64,000 bases of DNA from Tachypleus tridentatus (lineage: Eukaryota > Arthropoda > Merostomata > Xiphosura > Limulidae). The position numbers were made by a program, and so were the translations under genes. The notes below the pieces were generated by a model. That model ran no database searches and was not told the origin of the DNA. It was given only the letters and a program-made list of their open reading frames with translations. The stretch spans positions 142,468,127 through 142,532,126 of the forward strand of contig NC_134833.1 of assembly GCF_004210375.1 (NCBI RefSeq), given 5' to 3'. Positions 23,249 through 35,660 of the stretch are shown here, in pieces; position 1 is the first letter of the stretch, and every line of letters begins with the position of its first letter.

Positions 23249-26200
23249 TTAGTGCATCAGTCCCTGACAAAAAAAAAAATGAGTTAAAAAATTGTGATCA
23301 ACGTGTGGTCCAGTTAGAACTTTCTCTTTCCGATCCTTACAGAAGTAAGACAGCCAATATACAATATAGGGTTTTATTTGGAAAAGCATGTTTTCATGTT
23401 GCTCACTCCAAGTCGACTGCCAGCTGCCATGGAGCCGAGCCTTAAATACAGGACCATAGTCCATGTATGGGAGAGGCACAGCGATGATAGTGCCTGAGGC
23501 AGATAACTGCAGTGTCGGCGAGCTCGTTCCCACAAATACCAAAGTAGCCTGGTATCCAGAAAAACTGGATAGAAGTAGATGTTAAAGAGAAATGGGCTAG
23601 TCAGTTTTGAATATTGGCAAGAACAGGGTGTGAACCAACATGAAGCAATTCCAGGGCCAGTATAGAACTAAGCGAGTCAGTATAAATTGTACAGTTTCAG
23701 TCCTGCTTAGCTTCTATGTGATCCAGGGTAAGAGAAATGGCATACAGTTCAGCAGTGAACACAGAAGCTGTAGAGGGGATTCTGTGCACAACCGCTGAAC
23801 TACAACAAACCATGACAGAGCCCACACAGTCGCCTGATTTCGAACCATCTGTATCAATAGGAATGGAAGGATGGTTCAAAAGATGTTCAGCAAATAGCAG
23901 ACAGTATTTCCAATCAGGAGTGTCTATGTTTCTCAGATGACTTACAGATAGGTCACAACTGGAGACTGTAAGAAGCCATGGTGGGATGGGCTGGCCAATG
24001 GATACACCAATGTTATCCAAGGACAGACCCAATTCACCCAACTGCACCTAAATACGAAGACCAAAAGGAGCAATGGCAGACTGTCTGTTCTGAAAAAGTA
24101 TGGCCCACCAAGGAAGAAAAATACAATCCCAGATGGGATGCTTTGGTAAGGAACTAAGTTTTGATTCATATAGTAAAGACAGTTGCAAATGGCAGAGGTA
24201 TCAAGAAGGTTCATGAGACTTTATAATGAATAGGGTCCAGCATCTTTAAGGCTGATGGTCTGGCAGAGCCATAGACCTGTGAACCATAGTCGAGTTTTTA
24301 TCGAATAAGAGCACAATTTATCTTCAGGATAGAACGTCAATCTGCTCCCCAAGTGGTGGAAGAGAGGACACTGTGGATGTTTGGTGCTCTTGTACATTTG
24401 ACCCATAACTGCTTGATGTGTGGTACAAAGGTCAGCTTATGGTCAAGTCTCAGGGACTACAGGCAGCACAACTTCATCGATACAGAGTTCAGGATCAGTG
24501 TGAATACCCTGTTAGTGGCAAAAATGCATGCAAATGGTTTTAGGGAGAGAGAAGATAAAACTGTTTGCTGTGGTCCACTTCAGTAAATGATTGAGGGCAG
24601 TCTGTAGCTGCCACTCCATATACCTCATGTTTGAGGACTGACATGAGATGTGAAAGTCATCGACATAGAGCCTGTTTGCAACAGTAAGAGGGAGTTGTTC
24701 AGTGATGGCATTAATCTTTATACTGAAAAGTATGACACTCAAAACACAGCCCTGAGGGACTCCAAGTTCCTATAAAAAAGAACAGGAAAGTGTCAAACCC
24801 ACACGAACTTGAAATCTCCTGTCCATTAAAACATTTTTAATAAAAATGGGCAAATGACCATATAACCCATATATATGGAGGTCTCGCAAAATGCCATACC
24901 TGCATGTTGTATCACAAGCCTTCTTAGACGTTTCAGGTTGAATCAGGTGCTCCATGATAGAGAACTGTCATCAGAACCCACACTGGATGGGCGAGAGGAG
25001 GTTGTTTGATCTGAGAAACTAAATAAGACGAGCATTAACAATCCTTTCTAAGGTCTTACAGAGACAGCTTGTCAAAGCAACTGGATGGTAGTTTGAAGGA
25101 ATCTTGGGATCCTACTGAGGCTTAGAGAAAGGTATGACAATAACATGGCACCAGGCATCAGAAAAAACATTTACCTGCCCAATCCAGTTAAAAACAATCA
25201 GAAGAATAGCAAGAGAAGCAGGACATAGATGGTGCAGCATTTCATAGCGTACATCAACAGGTCCAACTGATCTACTGCCAGAGCAACGAAGGGCCAGTTT
25301 GAGTTCCACCAGTGTAAAGGGACGATTATAGTTATAGAGACAATCAGCTTGAAAGGATAGAAGTGATCACCCTGCCCAAGTCTTGGTGGTTAAGAAAGTG
25401 GAGGAAGAAGCAGAAGAGCTAGATACCTGGCAAAAGCTTTCACCTAGAGTATTGGTGATACTCCAGGTATCAGCTATTTCCTGGCCATCAGATAGCAAGA
25501 TTGAGAGGGGACAGAGTGATATTGCCCACTGACCTTTTGAATCTTGTCTCATATGACTTTGGAACTGGTGGTAGAAGATATGCTGGTCATGAACTTAATC
25601 CAAGATTCTTTCTGGCTTTGACGTCTTGCCCACTGAGCATGTGCACGGGCCTGCTGGAAAGCAATGCAGTTCAAGAGTGTGGGATATCTACGGAAAGTAT
25701 CCCAGGCCCGTTTTTGAGCCTTCTGTGCCATGTGGCAGGCAGGATTCCATCATGGACAAGGATATAATGGAAAACATTTAGAAGTTTCAGGAATACATTG
25801 AGCAACTGCTTGTATAATACAGTCAGTTGCTGCTGCCACACAGTCATCTATTGATGGCAGGATCAAGTTCTGTGAGAGCAGTGAAAGAGGGTCAGTTTGC
25901 CTGATCCAGCTTCCACTGGGGCATGCAGATTGGGTGGGATTGACCACAGCCAGTCTCTTTCAAAATTATAGGAAAATGATCACAGCCTTGTGGATTATTG
26001 TCAACCCTCCATGAAAAATGGGAGAATAATGAAGGGTAGCAAATTGAGAGTTCAATAGCAGTAAAGGATTGACTAGGCATACGGAAATAAGTAGAAAAAC
26101 CACTACTAAAAAGAGAAAGGTTGTGATCAGAGAGCGTATGCTCTACAAATCAACCCCTCCTATCAATGTCAGCACTTCCCCAGAGGGGATGATGTCCATT

Positions 26201-26596
26201 AAAGTTCCCCAGGATGAAAAAGGGAGACAGCAACTGTTCAATGAGAACATCAAGGTCTGATTGATCATATGTCTCTCCAGGCAACAGGTAAAGAGAACAA
26301 ACAGTGATGAAATGACCCAAGGAGAGACAGATGATTATGGCCCCCAAGGGTGTGTTGAGCAGCAAAGACAGGGTGGGCACATGCTGATCAACCAACAGTG
26401 CCATTCCTTGCACTTGTCCATCGCACAGCCTGTCATTTCTGTACAAAGAAAACTGCCAAAATGTGACTGTATTGCCAGGTTTCAGAAATGTTTCCTGTAA
26501 GGAAAGACATACAGGATGGTAGGAAGCAATCAGTGTTTTGATATCACCCAGATTATAACATAAAATTTGACAGTTCCTCTGTATCAGGGAACCCAT
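23249..26596 (-). pseudogene. LINE ORF2 (endonuclease, RT, RNase H), decayed
   Basis: Endonuclease at 26596-26150. RT fragments at 25309-25112 (SVGPVDVRYEMLHHL, DAWCHVIVIPFSKPQ), 24955-24770 (KACDTTCRYGILRDL) and 24742-24512 (YVDD box). RNase H at 24047-23697. The C-terminus runs to about 23249. Each piece lies in its own frame, with stops between. Reading order and motifs match a single former ORF. Confidence 0.8.
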
Positions 26597-27034
26597 TTTT
26601 ATTTACATGTAGATGAATTGGGTGGAGAACCCTTCTGTGTAGGACCATGTCTTTTTTCCTTACTGTCCTTATTTAAGGGAGGTCTATCGACCTCCATGGA
26701 TCCTGCCCTGGATTGATTGGGCAGATCTTTGACTGAGGACGTGAACAAATGATTGTTTTGCATCTTGAGGTGGGAAAAGAGGATGTATCCAAGGAGATGC
26801 TTGTACCTGGAACAAAAGGATGTTGAATTTGGGGTTTGTTGGAATGTAGTAAGGGACAAAGATGGGTGTTGAAGTTGATTCATCAACTTTTGTAACCATG
26901 GAGGTCAAAATACTTTTCATTTGTTTAGAGAATGATTCTTTTGGAGGCACAGAGAGATCAGTCTGCATTCACATTGTAGTTGTGGAATGAAGTGCAGCAG
27001 CACATGTCCAAGATAAAGTGGTGAACAGCAACTT

Positions 27035-27470
27035 TCAAGCCTCAGAACAAGTAATGTTATGAATTGTTTTCAAATGCTGCACCTCTTTTTCTTCCAACCA
27101 TTTAGAGCAAGAATGAAAGTATAATGGGCGAGAACCATTGCAATTGACGCAGTGAGGGAATGTTTCACACTCATAGGCATCACGGTCCTTGCCACCACAA
27201 CAAGCACACGTCAAGGATCCATGACATGATGTTTTTGAGTAACTGAACCGCTGGCACTGGAAACATCGGAGAGGATTTGAAACGTATAGCTGTACTCTGC
27301 AATTCAGATAACCTGCTTTGACGGTGGCAGGTGGACGTGGTGACATAAATGTGAGAATTGGTCGACATCACAATTCCATCTTTGCGAGTGGATATACACC
27401 TCACTGCAGAAACTCTTTGGGTGGAGAAATCAGCAAGAATCTCTGACTCTGGGATGTTCTTGAAATCCCA
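27035..27470 (-). pseudogene. LINE ORF1 (gag-like, CCHC knuckles), decayed
   Basis: RNA-binding ORF1 relic. Upstream of the knuckles an EILADFSTQRVSAVRCISTR segment lies in one frame, and the cysteine-rich region continues in another, so a frameshift separates them. The knuckle block has spacing typical of I/Nimb/Jockey ORF1 proteins, with a tail KEVQHLKTIHNITCSEA. The rest of ORF1 continues to about 26600 with stops. Confidence 0.75.
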
Positions 27471-27860
27471 CTACAATGCCAAACGAGGACACTGCAGCAA
27501 CGTAAGGGTTTCGTGAGCACTATACCCAAACACCAGCATCAGATACAATGTTTACAACACCTGTTGAGCACATCCAACACTGGTACTTGGTTGACCCTAG
27601 CCTGAGCGGAAAAGCCAATTGACCCACGGGGACCACCCCATGGCCACCCGTCTACTGGAATTCAAGGACAAAGTAGAGTGTTAGGGTTGGACCCCTTAAC
27701 CTTAAACTGTATCCCCTCCTCCCCTTCGCGGGTTGCCATGCACAGCAAACATGTGGGTGGATGTTTAGATCCCAGAGAAGGTAAACTGAAAGAACAGAAC
27801 CTTCCCTGGGAGGTCCCCTCACCATGTACAGGAATCCACACTGAGGGCTTTTCTTTCAAA

Positions 27861-30374
27861 AAGAAGAGTTAAAAGGTATCTGAGTGAGATGTTCAAGATT
27901 TTTAAAGGAATTGATAATATTGATACTTTGTTTTTTTATATTTTGTTTATTTAATGGTGAGGATGACAAGACTAAGGAATAAATATAAATATGTCACCTT
28001 CAGCTAAGGGTTTTATTTTCTAACAGGGTGTTGAGCTTTGGAATGGATTGATAAATATTTGAATAATTTGACTTTATTGCTAAGTTTAATTTATTGCACA
28101 GGATGACCTAGATGAACCAAAAGATTCCTCACTGTCCTTACATTATATATATATACATATTTGGGTTTTAGAGGCCAGTGGTGGGAAATGCACAGCTTAT
28201 TGTGTAGCTTTGTGCTTAACAAACAAATAAAACATTATTTGCATTAGTTGGATAAATGGACAAATCAAATACAGCAATAACTGTAAATTCAAGGTATGTA
28301 TTAGTTATTTTCGTGAGTTGTCATGTTAGCTAATTAAGCTGAAATGTAAGTAAAAGTTGATAATGATATTATTTCCAGCACCAAGTAGTTGTATTAATTG
28401 AAAACATTAATTTTGATTAGTTGGTTATTTTCATGACATCAATCAATACAATAATAATTTTTCTAACAAAAACCAGTAATAACTGGTAACACTAGATGAA
28501 TATTTTAATGCCAGTAATTGAGTTAATTGTAATTATGATTAATAAATTATCTTGTGACCCTAACCAATGCAACTGATGCTTATAAGTACTCAATTAAGCA
28601 AGTTAATTGCATAGCTCTAATGAACATGATAGCTTTGTATGAATAGCTATTTGTCCCTTGAGGTTTTCCACTTTAGACTTCTCCATTCAATAGCCTGTTC
28701 AAATTTACTTAAGACAGTTTCTTTTTAAAAGTTTGGCCTTGAACTTTATTAATATTTTTTTTTGGAAAGAGATTCTGTTTTATTAACGCATACAACTTTT
28801 GACTGATCATACCACATTTGAAGCGATGTGGATAAACTACTGTATTTATTTTGATAAAAGATAGTAGTGTTCACTGTAATGAAGATCTAAAACATGTTGG
28901 AACATTCCCAAAGTAAGCAGCATGTTACAATAACTATGAAAATTCACAACTACATTAGAATAAACTAAAAGCTGAGCTTACCTTGGCCATGTCACTTAAC
29001 AATGACTATTATTATGTAAAAATAGGTGTTGTATTTCTGAATATAATCATAAACTGTATTTTAAATGCAAGGTTGTCAGTTGTACCTATGCAACTTCTGT
29101 CATAACTGCAAAGAGGCCTGCAATCTAATAAGCATTTGCATAAATGTAACACTACTTGAAAGAGACAAGATTACAATATGGTTATGCATTTTCAGCATTT
29201 CAAAATATATTTTGTTCTTTTCTTTACATGTTCATGATTGAAAAAGTAATAATAGTACACTCATCTTCTTAGCTTAACACTCATAATGATAAGAGATCTA
29301 GCATCTGAAATTCTTAAGATTATTCTTCAGAATGGAAAATGAATTTAAAAAGTATAGTTAGGCACAAAAAATGTCAATGTTTCTGTTCAAATATTGGTTG
29401 GTAATACTACTGTTAAAGCACTGTAAAGTGTAATACCCAAAACTTAAAATATCAGCAGCATTACCACTAAAATAATGTAATGTGCCTTTCAGCATCAACA
29501 CGTTTTATCCTTGTCATCCCCACCCACGGGAAAAATTACATTTCAGAATGCTATGTCTTGCCATTAACCGAAAAGATAAAAAAAAGCTTGTCGTCAGACG
29601 TTGAACGCTCTAACAGTAGGAATAGCAGTACTACTTCTCACTTTCAGTAAGTAATAATACTTATTAGTAGTAGTATCAGTATTACACCTCCAACTTCCAA
29701 CAAATCCAATAAAAAACGACCTTCAGTCATTTAATTTAGTTGCTTACTTTTGTTCAAGAAATTAGACGTTTCTAAAGTTACTGTGTTTTGCAAATCATGA
29801 CAACTCCTTATCAATATGTAATCATGCACAGAATGTTCTGAAAATGGAAAACGAATACTCAATACAATTACACACTGATCTTAATTTCTCGAAGTTAGGC
29901 TTAACGGGAATAGGATTCTACACTTATCTTAAAAAACGAAATTAGATATTGTATATTTCATATTCTTACCCACACTATAAATTGTTGGACTAACAAGTTC
30001 TTATTTCCTGGTATACTGTATATGAATAATTACTTTTAGTATCGCATTAAATGTACACAGAATCACTATTCTTTAAAACATATTTTAGAACAAATATGCA
30101 TCGTCAGAGCAACAACGTTTGAAAGTTTCCGCTTTTTTGAAGCGCCATTCTGCGTTTAATACGCCAAACTCTTCAAATGCGATATAATAATTCACTGAAA
30201 AAATAGTCATTTAATTTATTTCTGTACACCAATCATTGTCTTCTTATTCAATTCGTGATGAATATTTGATTTGCAAAGTATACTAAGAGTTTGCGTCTTG
30301 TTAATATTTTACTCGAATTACTTTCACTATTATTTTATTTACGTGTTATTGCCAAAACATAATTAACGCATTTG
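27861..30374. other. intergenic, mostly unassigned
   Basis: AT-rich, no coding frame. A SINE B 3' fragment lies at about 28155-28235 (+), with GCTTTGTGCTTAACAAACAA. A short TA run lies near 28146. Nothing else supported. Confidence 0.45.
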
Positions 30375-30512
30375 ACTGACTGATTATTTGCAAATAAGCA
30401 CAAAACTACATAGTGGGCTACCTGTGCTCTGCCCACCACGGGTTTCGAAACGCGATTTCTCGCGGTATGAGTCTGCAGATATACCGCTGTGCCATTGGAG
30501 TGGGGGAATAAA
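30375..30512 (-). mobile_element. tRNA-like SINE, family B
   Basis: Reverse copy: GCAAATAAGCACAAAACTAC (3' end), TGCTCTGCCCACCACGGGTTTC, and the head complement GCAGATATACCGCTGTGCC. The open frame over it is an artefact. Confidence 0.75.
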
Positions 30513-30892
30513 TAAATAAACACAGCATTCCAAAAACTATTTAATATCGAAGTCCAAATTCAATGGAGGTACAAATCAGTCTACACTTTAATCAACATGT
30601 GAGATTGGGTCATACTAATATCGAATAATTTTAATCTTCATCAGTATCCCTGAACACAAGTTAACCAAAAAGATGAACTGGACCTATATCACTAGAAAAG
30701 TATCACATATTGTTGGTGTAAGTGTGCCTTGTAGTCATTACAAGAAAACCCTATACAGTGAATCGATAAAGTGAAGAAAAAAGTAAAGAACTACTGTTAA
30801 GTTCTTTACATGTAAGTGGTTGAAAATGTTTCATGCAACAACACTCTCAATGAAATTAAAAAATAGAAAAACCATCAAAGTGTTTCTATGTT

Positions 30893-30994
30893 GTTTTTCT
30901 TATAACAAAGTCACAACGGACTATCTTCTGTGTACACCAAGGGAATCGAGCCCCTGAATTTAGTGTTGTAAGTCCGGATACTTACTGCTGTCCT
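30893..30994 (-). mobile_element. tRNA-like SINE, family C
   Basis: ACAAAGTCACAACGGACTATC, GGGAATCGAGCCCCTGAATTT and TTACTGCTGTCC. Immediately followed by a family A copy, so one may have inserted next to the other. Confidence 0.7.
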
Positions 30995-30995
30995 T

Positions 30996-31231
30996 GGTTT
31001 GTTTTGAATTTCGCGCAAAGCTACAATAGGGTTATCTGCGCTAGCCGTCCATAATTATGCAGTGTAAGACTAGAGGGAAGGCAGCTAGTTATAAACACCC
31101 ACCGCCAACTCGTGGGCTACTATTTTACAAACGAATGGTGAGATTGACTGTAATATTATAACGCTCCCACGGCCGAAAGGGCAAGAATGTTTGGTACGAC
31201 CGCGATTCGAACCCGCTACCCTCGGAGATTT
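30996..31231 (-). mobile_element. SINE family A
   Basis: TTTTGAATTTCGCGCAAAGC through GCGATTCGAACCCGCTACCC; the head beyond the B box is missing. Confidence 0.85.
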
Positions 31232-31335
31232 GAATCTGCGAGTATAGGATGACAAGAAACAAGTGAAAAACATGGCCGCATAGTTTTTAGTGGGCATCAA
31301 AGAAGAACAGTTTGGTTTGGTTTGCATCCTCAGGT

Positions 31336-31562
31336 TTGTTTCTTTTAATTTCGTGCAAAGCTACACCAGAAATATCTGCGCTATCTGTCCCTAATTTATC
31401 AGTGTAAGGAAGGTAGCTAGTCATCACCACCCACCGCCAGCTCTTGGGCTACTCTTTTACCAACAAATAGTGGGATTGACCATGACATTACAACGCACCC
31501 ACGGCTGAATGGACGAGAATATTTGGTGTGATGGAGATTCAAACCCGCGACCCTCGTATTAG
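31336..31562 (-). mobile_element. SINE family A, internally deleted
   Basis: TTTAATTTCGTGCAAAGCTA through CAAACCCGCGACCCTC. The TAAGACTAGAGGGAAGG region is shortened to TAAGGAAGG. Confidence 0.82.
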
Positions 31563-31974
31563 AGAAGAATAGACCTATACAACTTAATTTTTGTAAGCCG
31601 AAACTGTTCTACCAATTAAAATTCACCGTGTAAGATGTTTGCACATTATAGAGAAAATTGTATAGCACATGGAGAGAGACAGGAGCGGCTCGTAGACAGG
31701 TTAAACAATTGACAAACATTGATGATTAAATTTAGTTTCGTCATATTGATCCAGAAACCAAAAGGCAGAGTATACAAACCAAATATAAAACAACTACATC
31801 CAGAGTCACTACCGCTTGAAAAACACAAAACACAACCATCCTGTGTTGGTCTTGCGTTCACATTTATCAGAATAAATAAATGTTTTAAAAGTAAGTACTT
31901 TATTTTACTTTATTATTTGTTTAGGTTTCATAACATTATATAGTCCAGTGTTTATCAACAACTAGTCTGTGGAT

Positions 31975-32428
31975 CAGGGGCGTAGATCCTGAGGGGATGG
32001 GGGTATACATCCCCCTTCATTTTAGGTGAGGGGTATGGTGGATACAATCATTCCCCTACAGTTTGGTCTGTTGAATTGTTTTATTGCATAACAGGCCTAC
32101 AAATTGTGTGTTTGTTCTTGTGATTCTCGTGTTCTTGCCAAACGAATTACATAATTAGGCCTAGATGTAGGCTTTTTCAGTAGCCGAAATGTACATCTTT
32201 AATATGGGCATGCTTTTAAGCTTTTCGATCTAAGCGATAGTTCGTAAGTATCAGTCACTAGGCCTAAGTATACATGCAAGTATCGTGGCAACAAGATTAC
32301 TCTGTGACTACATGTTTACAGCTTTCAGATTCACGTAATCAGATATTACCAATTTGCAAATTGAACAGTCCACATAGGTGGTTGCAAAAATCATACTCCC
32401 CATCGGGTGTAAAAAATCTACGCCCCTG
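31975..32428. mobile_element. 454-bp hAT-type MITE with intact TIRs and TSD
   Basis: CAGGGGCGTAGAT at 31975-31987 is exactly repeated in inverted form (ATCTACGCCCCTG) at 32416-32428. The 8-bp flanks are identical: CTGTGGAT at 31967-31974 and again at 32429-32436. An 8-bp duplication is the hAT hallmark. No transposase is encoded, so the element is non-autonomous. Confidence 0.88.
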
Positions 32429-32610
32429 CTGTGGATAAACGTCGGTTCTTCACAACTACCTTGCCAGTCCGTGGGATTCCCTACACACACACATAAAATA
32501 ATGAATATTAATATGTTAATCACAATGATTTTGTTTTGCTTTATTGGTACGCGACAATTTTGGTATTCAGCGAGTTTGCCCCTCGTATTGGAAAAGTTAC
32601 ATTGAGCTTT

Positions 32611-32890
32611 GTTCGTTTGTTTTGAATTTCGTGCAAAGCTACTCGAGGGTTATCTGCGTTAGCCGTCTCTAATTTAGCAGCGTAAAACTTGAGGGAAGGC
32701 AGCTCGTCATCACCACCCACCGCCAGCGCTTGGGCTACTCTTTTACCCATGAATAGTGGGATTGACCTCCATCGTTACTTATAACTCCCCCACGGCTGAA
32801 AGAACGAGCATGTTTGGTACGACCGCGATTCGAACCCGCTACCCTCAGATTACGAGTCGAACGCCTTAACATGCTTGGCCACGCTGAGCC
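32611..32890 (-). mobile_element. SINE family A
   Basis: TGAATTTCGTGCAAAGCTAC through CGAACGCCTTAACATGCTTGG and GGCCACGCTGAGCC. A nearly complete reverse copy. Confidence 0.88.
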
Positions 32891-33014
32891 AAGTTACACT
32901 GAGAATAACTGTATATTTAGTCCTGTGCACTGGATTCGTATACATGGTTTTATATCCTTTCCTAATACTGTAAAACTATTAGATTTACTAGTGGGCAACA
33001 TTTTTTAAAAATTT

Positions 33015-33255
33015 ATGTTGTTTGTGGTAAGGCTACTTGCCATCGTCCCTAATTTTGAACTGTCGTCCAGAGGGAAGGCAATAGGCCGGCAGCACACACC
33101 GCCAACTCTTGTGCTACTTCCTTACCAACCAGAAGTGGGTTTTACTGTAACATCATTATGCCAATACACACGGAATGGTGAAATGTTCGGTGAATAGTTT
33201 CGATCCCACAATTCAATTATTGTAAGTTGAGTACCCTAATCGCTAACCAGGGTAG
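33015..33255 (-). mobile_element. SINE family A, strongly diverged
   Basis: GTGGTAAGGCTACTTGCC, CGTCCCTAATTTTGAACTG, AGGGAAGGCAAT, CACACCGCCAACTCTTGTGC and a decayed head. Clearly older than its neighbours. Confidence 0.65.
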
Positions 33256-33511
33256 TAATTATAAAAAATTGCAACCTTATAAATGGGTTAATAATTTTTT
33301 ATAGTTATAATTGTATGAATGCTGTAAATTTAATTAACTATTTAAAGTATCAAAGCATCATTGAGTCAAACAGTACACTTTTTGGAATAAATGTTTATTG
33401 AAACTATTATGAATACATATAGTGTCATCTAGTGAGTAGAAATTAAGACTGAATTGGTTAAATCGTATTACTAAAATGCATGATAATTCTGGGCATGTGT
33501 TTCTTCTTGAA

Positions 33512-33640
33512 ATCGCCCATCCCAATGACACAGCGGTATGTTTGCAGACTCACACCGCTATAAACCGGGTTTCTATATTCGTGGTGGCCAGAGCACAGAT
33601 AGCCCATTATGTAGCTTTGTGCTTCATTTCAAAAATTAAT
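33512..33640 (+). mobile_element. tRNA-like SINE, family B
   Basis: CCCATCCCAATGACACAGCG head, CCGGGTTTCTATATTCGTGG, and the 3' end TTATGTAGCTTTGTGCTTC. Confidence 0.78.
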
Positions 33641-33667
33641 CAATTCTTCTTGAAATATTTAGTTTTC

Positions 33668-33937
33668 CGGTTTGGTTTGAATTTCGCGCAAAACTACACG
33701 AGGGCTATCTGCGCTATCCGTCCCTAATTTAGTAGTGTAACACTAGAAGGAAGGCAGCTAGTCATCACCACACACCGTCAACTCTTGGGCTACTCTTTTA
33801 CCAACGAATAGTGGGATTGACCATCACAAAATAACGCCCCCATGGTTGAAAGAGCGACCATGTTCGGTGTGATGGGAATTCGATCCCGCGATCCTCATAT
33901 TACGAAGACCACCTTGACCACCTGGCTATGTCGGGCC
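33668..33937 (-). mobile_element. SINE family A
   Basis: TTTGAATTTCGCGCAAAACT through CACCTTGACCACCTGGCTATG and TCGGGCC. Confidence 0.87.
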
Positions 33938-34329
33938 TTCTCGGAACCTTCGATATTCTACAAACAAATAAAAATATGAACAATAAACTGAAATAAATTA
34001 AAGAATTTGAGTTCTTTTTTTTCTGCTGGTTTTTCTGAGTTTGAAGAAAATTTATAAAACAACAAAAGGTAGATGTTACTTAAATTAGGTTGAAAAAAGT
34101 TAGCAATCTATTAGGAAATTGAGTTAATTCGTTTGATTCAGATTTTAACTTCTTAAGTTATGTGAAAACGTTGGTTTATATACTTTTTCTCAAACAGGAT
34201 TTTACAATTATGTATAGTGTATTCAGGTAGTATCGTTCCAATAACTTACTAAATTGAATTGCTCGTCACAATAAGAACACATTGAAGAATGGATTCAGAA
34301 GAGAACGGAAACAAAATAAATAGATAAAT

Positions 34330-34520
34330 TCCAAGCCTGACGTGGCCTAGTGGTTAGGGATCTTGATTCTCTTTAGACATGTCGCTGGTTCGAATCACTG
34401 TTACCGAAAATGCTCGGAATGTCATTGCAGCCAGCCATCAGAGTGTAAAATAATATTTGGCTGTACAAAATAACGACAAGTTAATATACAATCAAGTGAT
34501 AGAGAAAGGCTGCGAAAAAA
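34330..34520 (+). mobile_element. tRNA-like SINE, family D
   Basis: CCAAGCCTGACGTGGCCTAG, GTGGTTAGGGATCTTGATTC and CTGGTTCGAATCACTGTTAC. The body differs from family A (GCTCGGAATGTCATTGCAGC). Confidence 0.7.
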
Positions 34521-34689
34521 CGTATGATTAAAATGTCATCTCATGGCACTTTTAATCAAATTTCTGATGTTTTCAAACAGTAATTAAAAGCATAAACAAA
34601 AACAGTGACGTAATAATTCAATTCCTTCCTGGAGTTAACTCTCGAATTACCCCATAAACTTGCTTTTCTATCGTTCGCTACCAATGGAT

Positions 34690-34800
34690 TCAAGGTATAT
34701 TTTATTTGCTTAAGTGCAAAGCTGTATGATGAACTATCTACCCTATGCCCACATCAGGGATCAATCCACTAATATTAGCGTTGTGATCCACTGGGAGGAG
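34690..34800 (-). mobile_element. tRNA-like SINE, family B, degraded
   Basis: AAGTGCAAAGCTGTATGATG, CTATGCCCACATCAGGGATC and TGATCCACTGGGAGGAG. Confidence 0.55.
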
Positions 34801-35105
34801 TCAACATATTACATCATTTTAGGTAATTCGATGTTTAGAGAACCGACAGACAAAATTGAGTGAAATCACTTATGTTTCTATTTTTCATAAGAGACCCCTA
34901 GCAGTGATTAATGGAATTGATTACATTAATGATTATGGTGAGGATTAAACGTGTTTAACATTATATGGTACTAGGAACCTTGTAATAAAGTCACGAACCA
35001 CCAAGTAAGTTGTTGCATAAGTAGTTTAGAAACGGTATTTTTAATAAGTCGTTGAGGAGAAATGTTATCCATGAGTCTTGGGTTAAAACTCTCTCTCCTT
35101 TTAGC

Positions 35106-35352
35106 TCCGGCATGACCAAGATGATTAGGGCGCTCGAGTTTCCAATCTCCATCACTCCAAACATGCCCGTCCCTTTCAGCAGTGGGTACTTTATAATGTG
35201 ATGGTCAATCCAACTATTTACTGGGAAAAGAGTTGGCGGTGGGTGGTGATGACTGTTTGCCTTTCACCTAGGCTTACACTATTAAATTAGGGATAATTAG
35301 CGTAGATAGCCCTCGTGCAGTTTTGCGCGAGAATCACAATAAATAAGCAAAC
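35106..35352 (+). mobile_element. SINE family A, deleted in the B-box region
   Basis: TCCGGCATGACCAAGATGAT head; the sequence between GTTTCCAATC and TCCATCAC lacks the usual GGGTTCGAATCC. The body and 3' end are recognisable. Confidence 0.82.
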
Positions 35353-35388
35353 TTTCTTCTTTTGTTTGAAGCTACTTTTCGATACGGT

Positions 35389-35660
35389 TCTGCATGGCCA
35401 GGTGAGTTAAGGCATTCGACTCGTAATCTGAGGTTCGCAGGTTCGAATTCTCGTCGCACCAAACATGCTCGCCCTTTCAGCCGTGGAGGCGTTATAATTT
35501 GACGGTCAGTCCCACTATTCGTTAGTAAAAGAGTAGCCCAACAGTTGGCGGTGGGTGGTGATGACCAGCTGCCTTCCCTCTAGTCTTACACTGCTAAATT
35601 AGGACGGCTGGCGCAGATAGCCCTCATGTAGCCTTGCGTGAAATTCCAAAACAAACAAAC
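35389..35660 (+). mobile_element. SINE family A
   Basis: TCTGCATGGCCAGGTGAGTT, GCAGGTTCGAATTCTCGTCG, and a 3' end with ACAAACAAAC tail. It lies head-to-tail with the previous copy, 36 bp apart. Confidence 0.9.

Larger units (their letters stand above)
23176..27860 (-). mobile_element. I/Nimb-type LINE, decayed, near full length
   Basis: Order along the - strand: a 5' leader (about 27860-27480), ORF1 with zinc knuckles, APE endonuclease, reverse transcriptase, RNase H, and a 3' end near 23176. ORF1 (27346-27035) shows CFQCQRFSYSKTSC, CACCGGKDRDAYEC and CVNCNGSRPLYFHSC. The endonuclease (26596-26150) has SLQETFLKPG and ILGNFNGHHPLWG. The RT catalytic box is LYVDDFHISC near 24660. RNase H has TDGSKSG and TAELYAISL (24047-23697). 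Presence of RNase H and this ORF1 type point to the I superfamily, Nimb-like. Many stops and frameshifts split every domain, so it cannot move on its own. It lies between sororin and the K2P gene. Confidence 0.88.
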
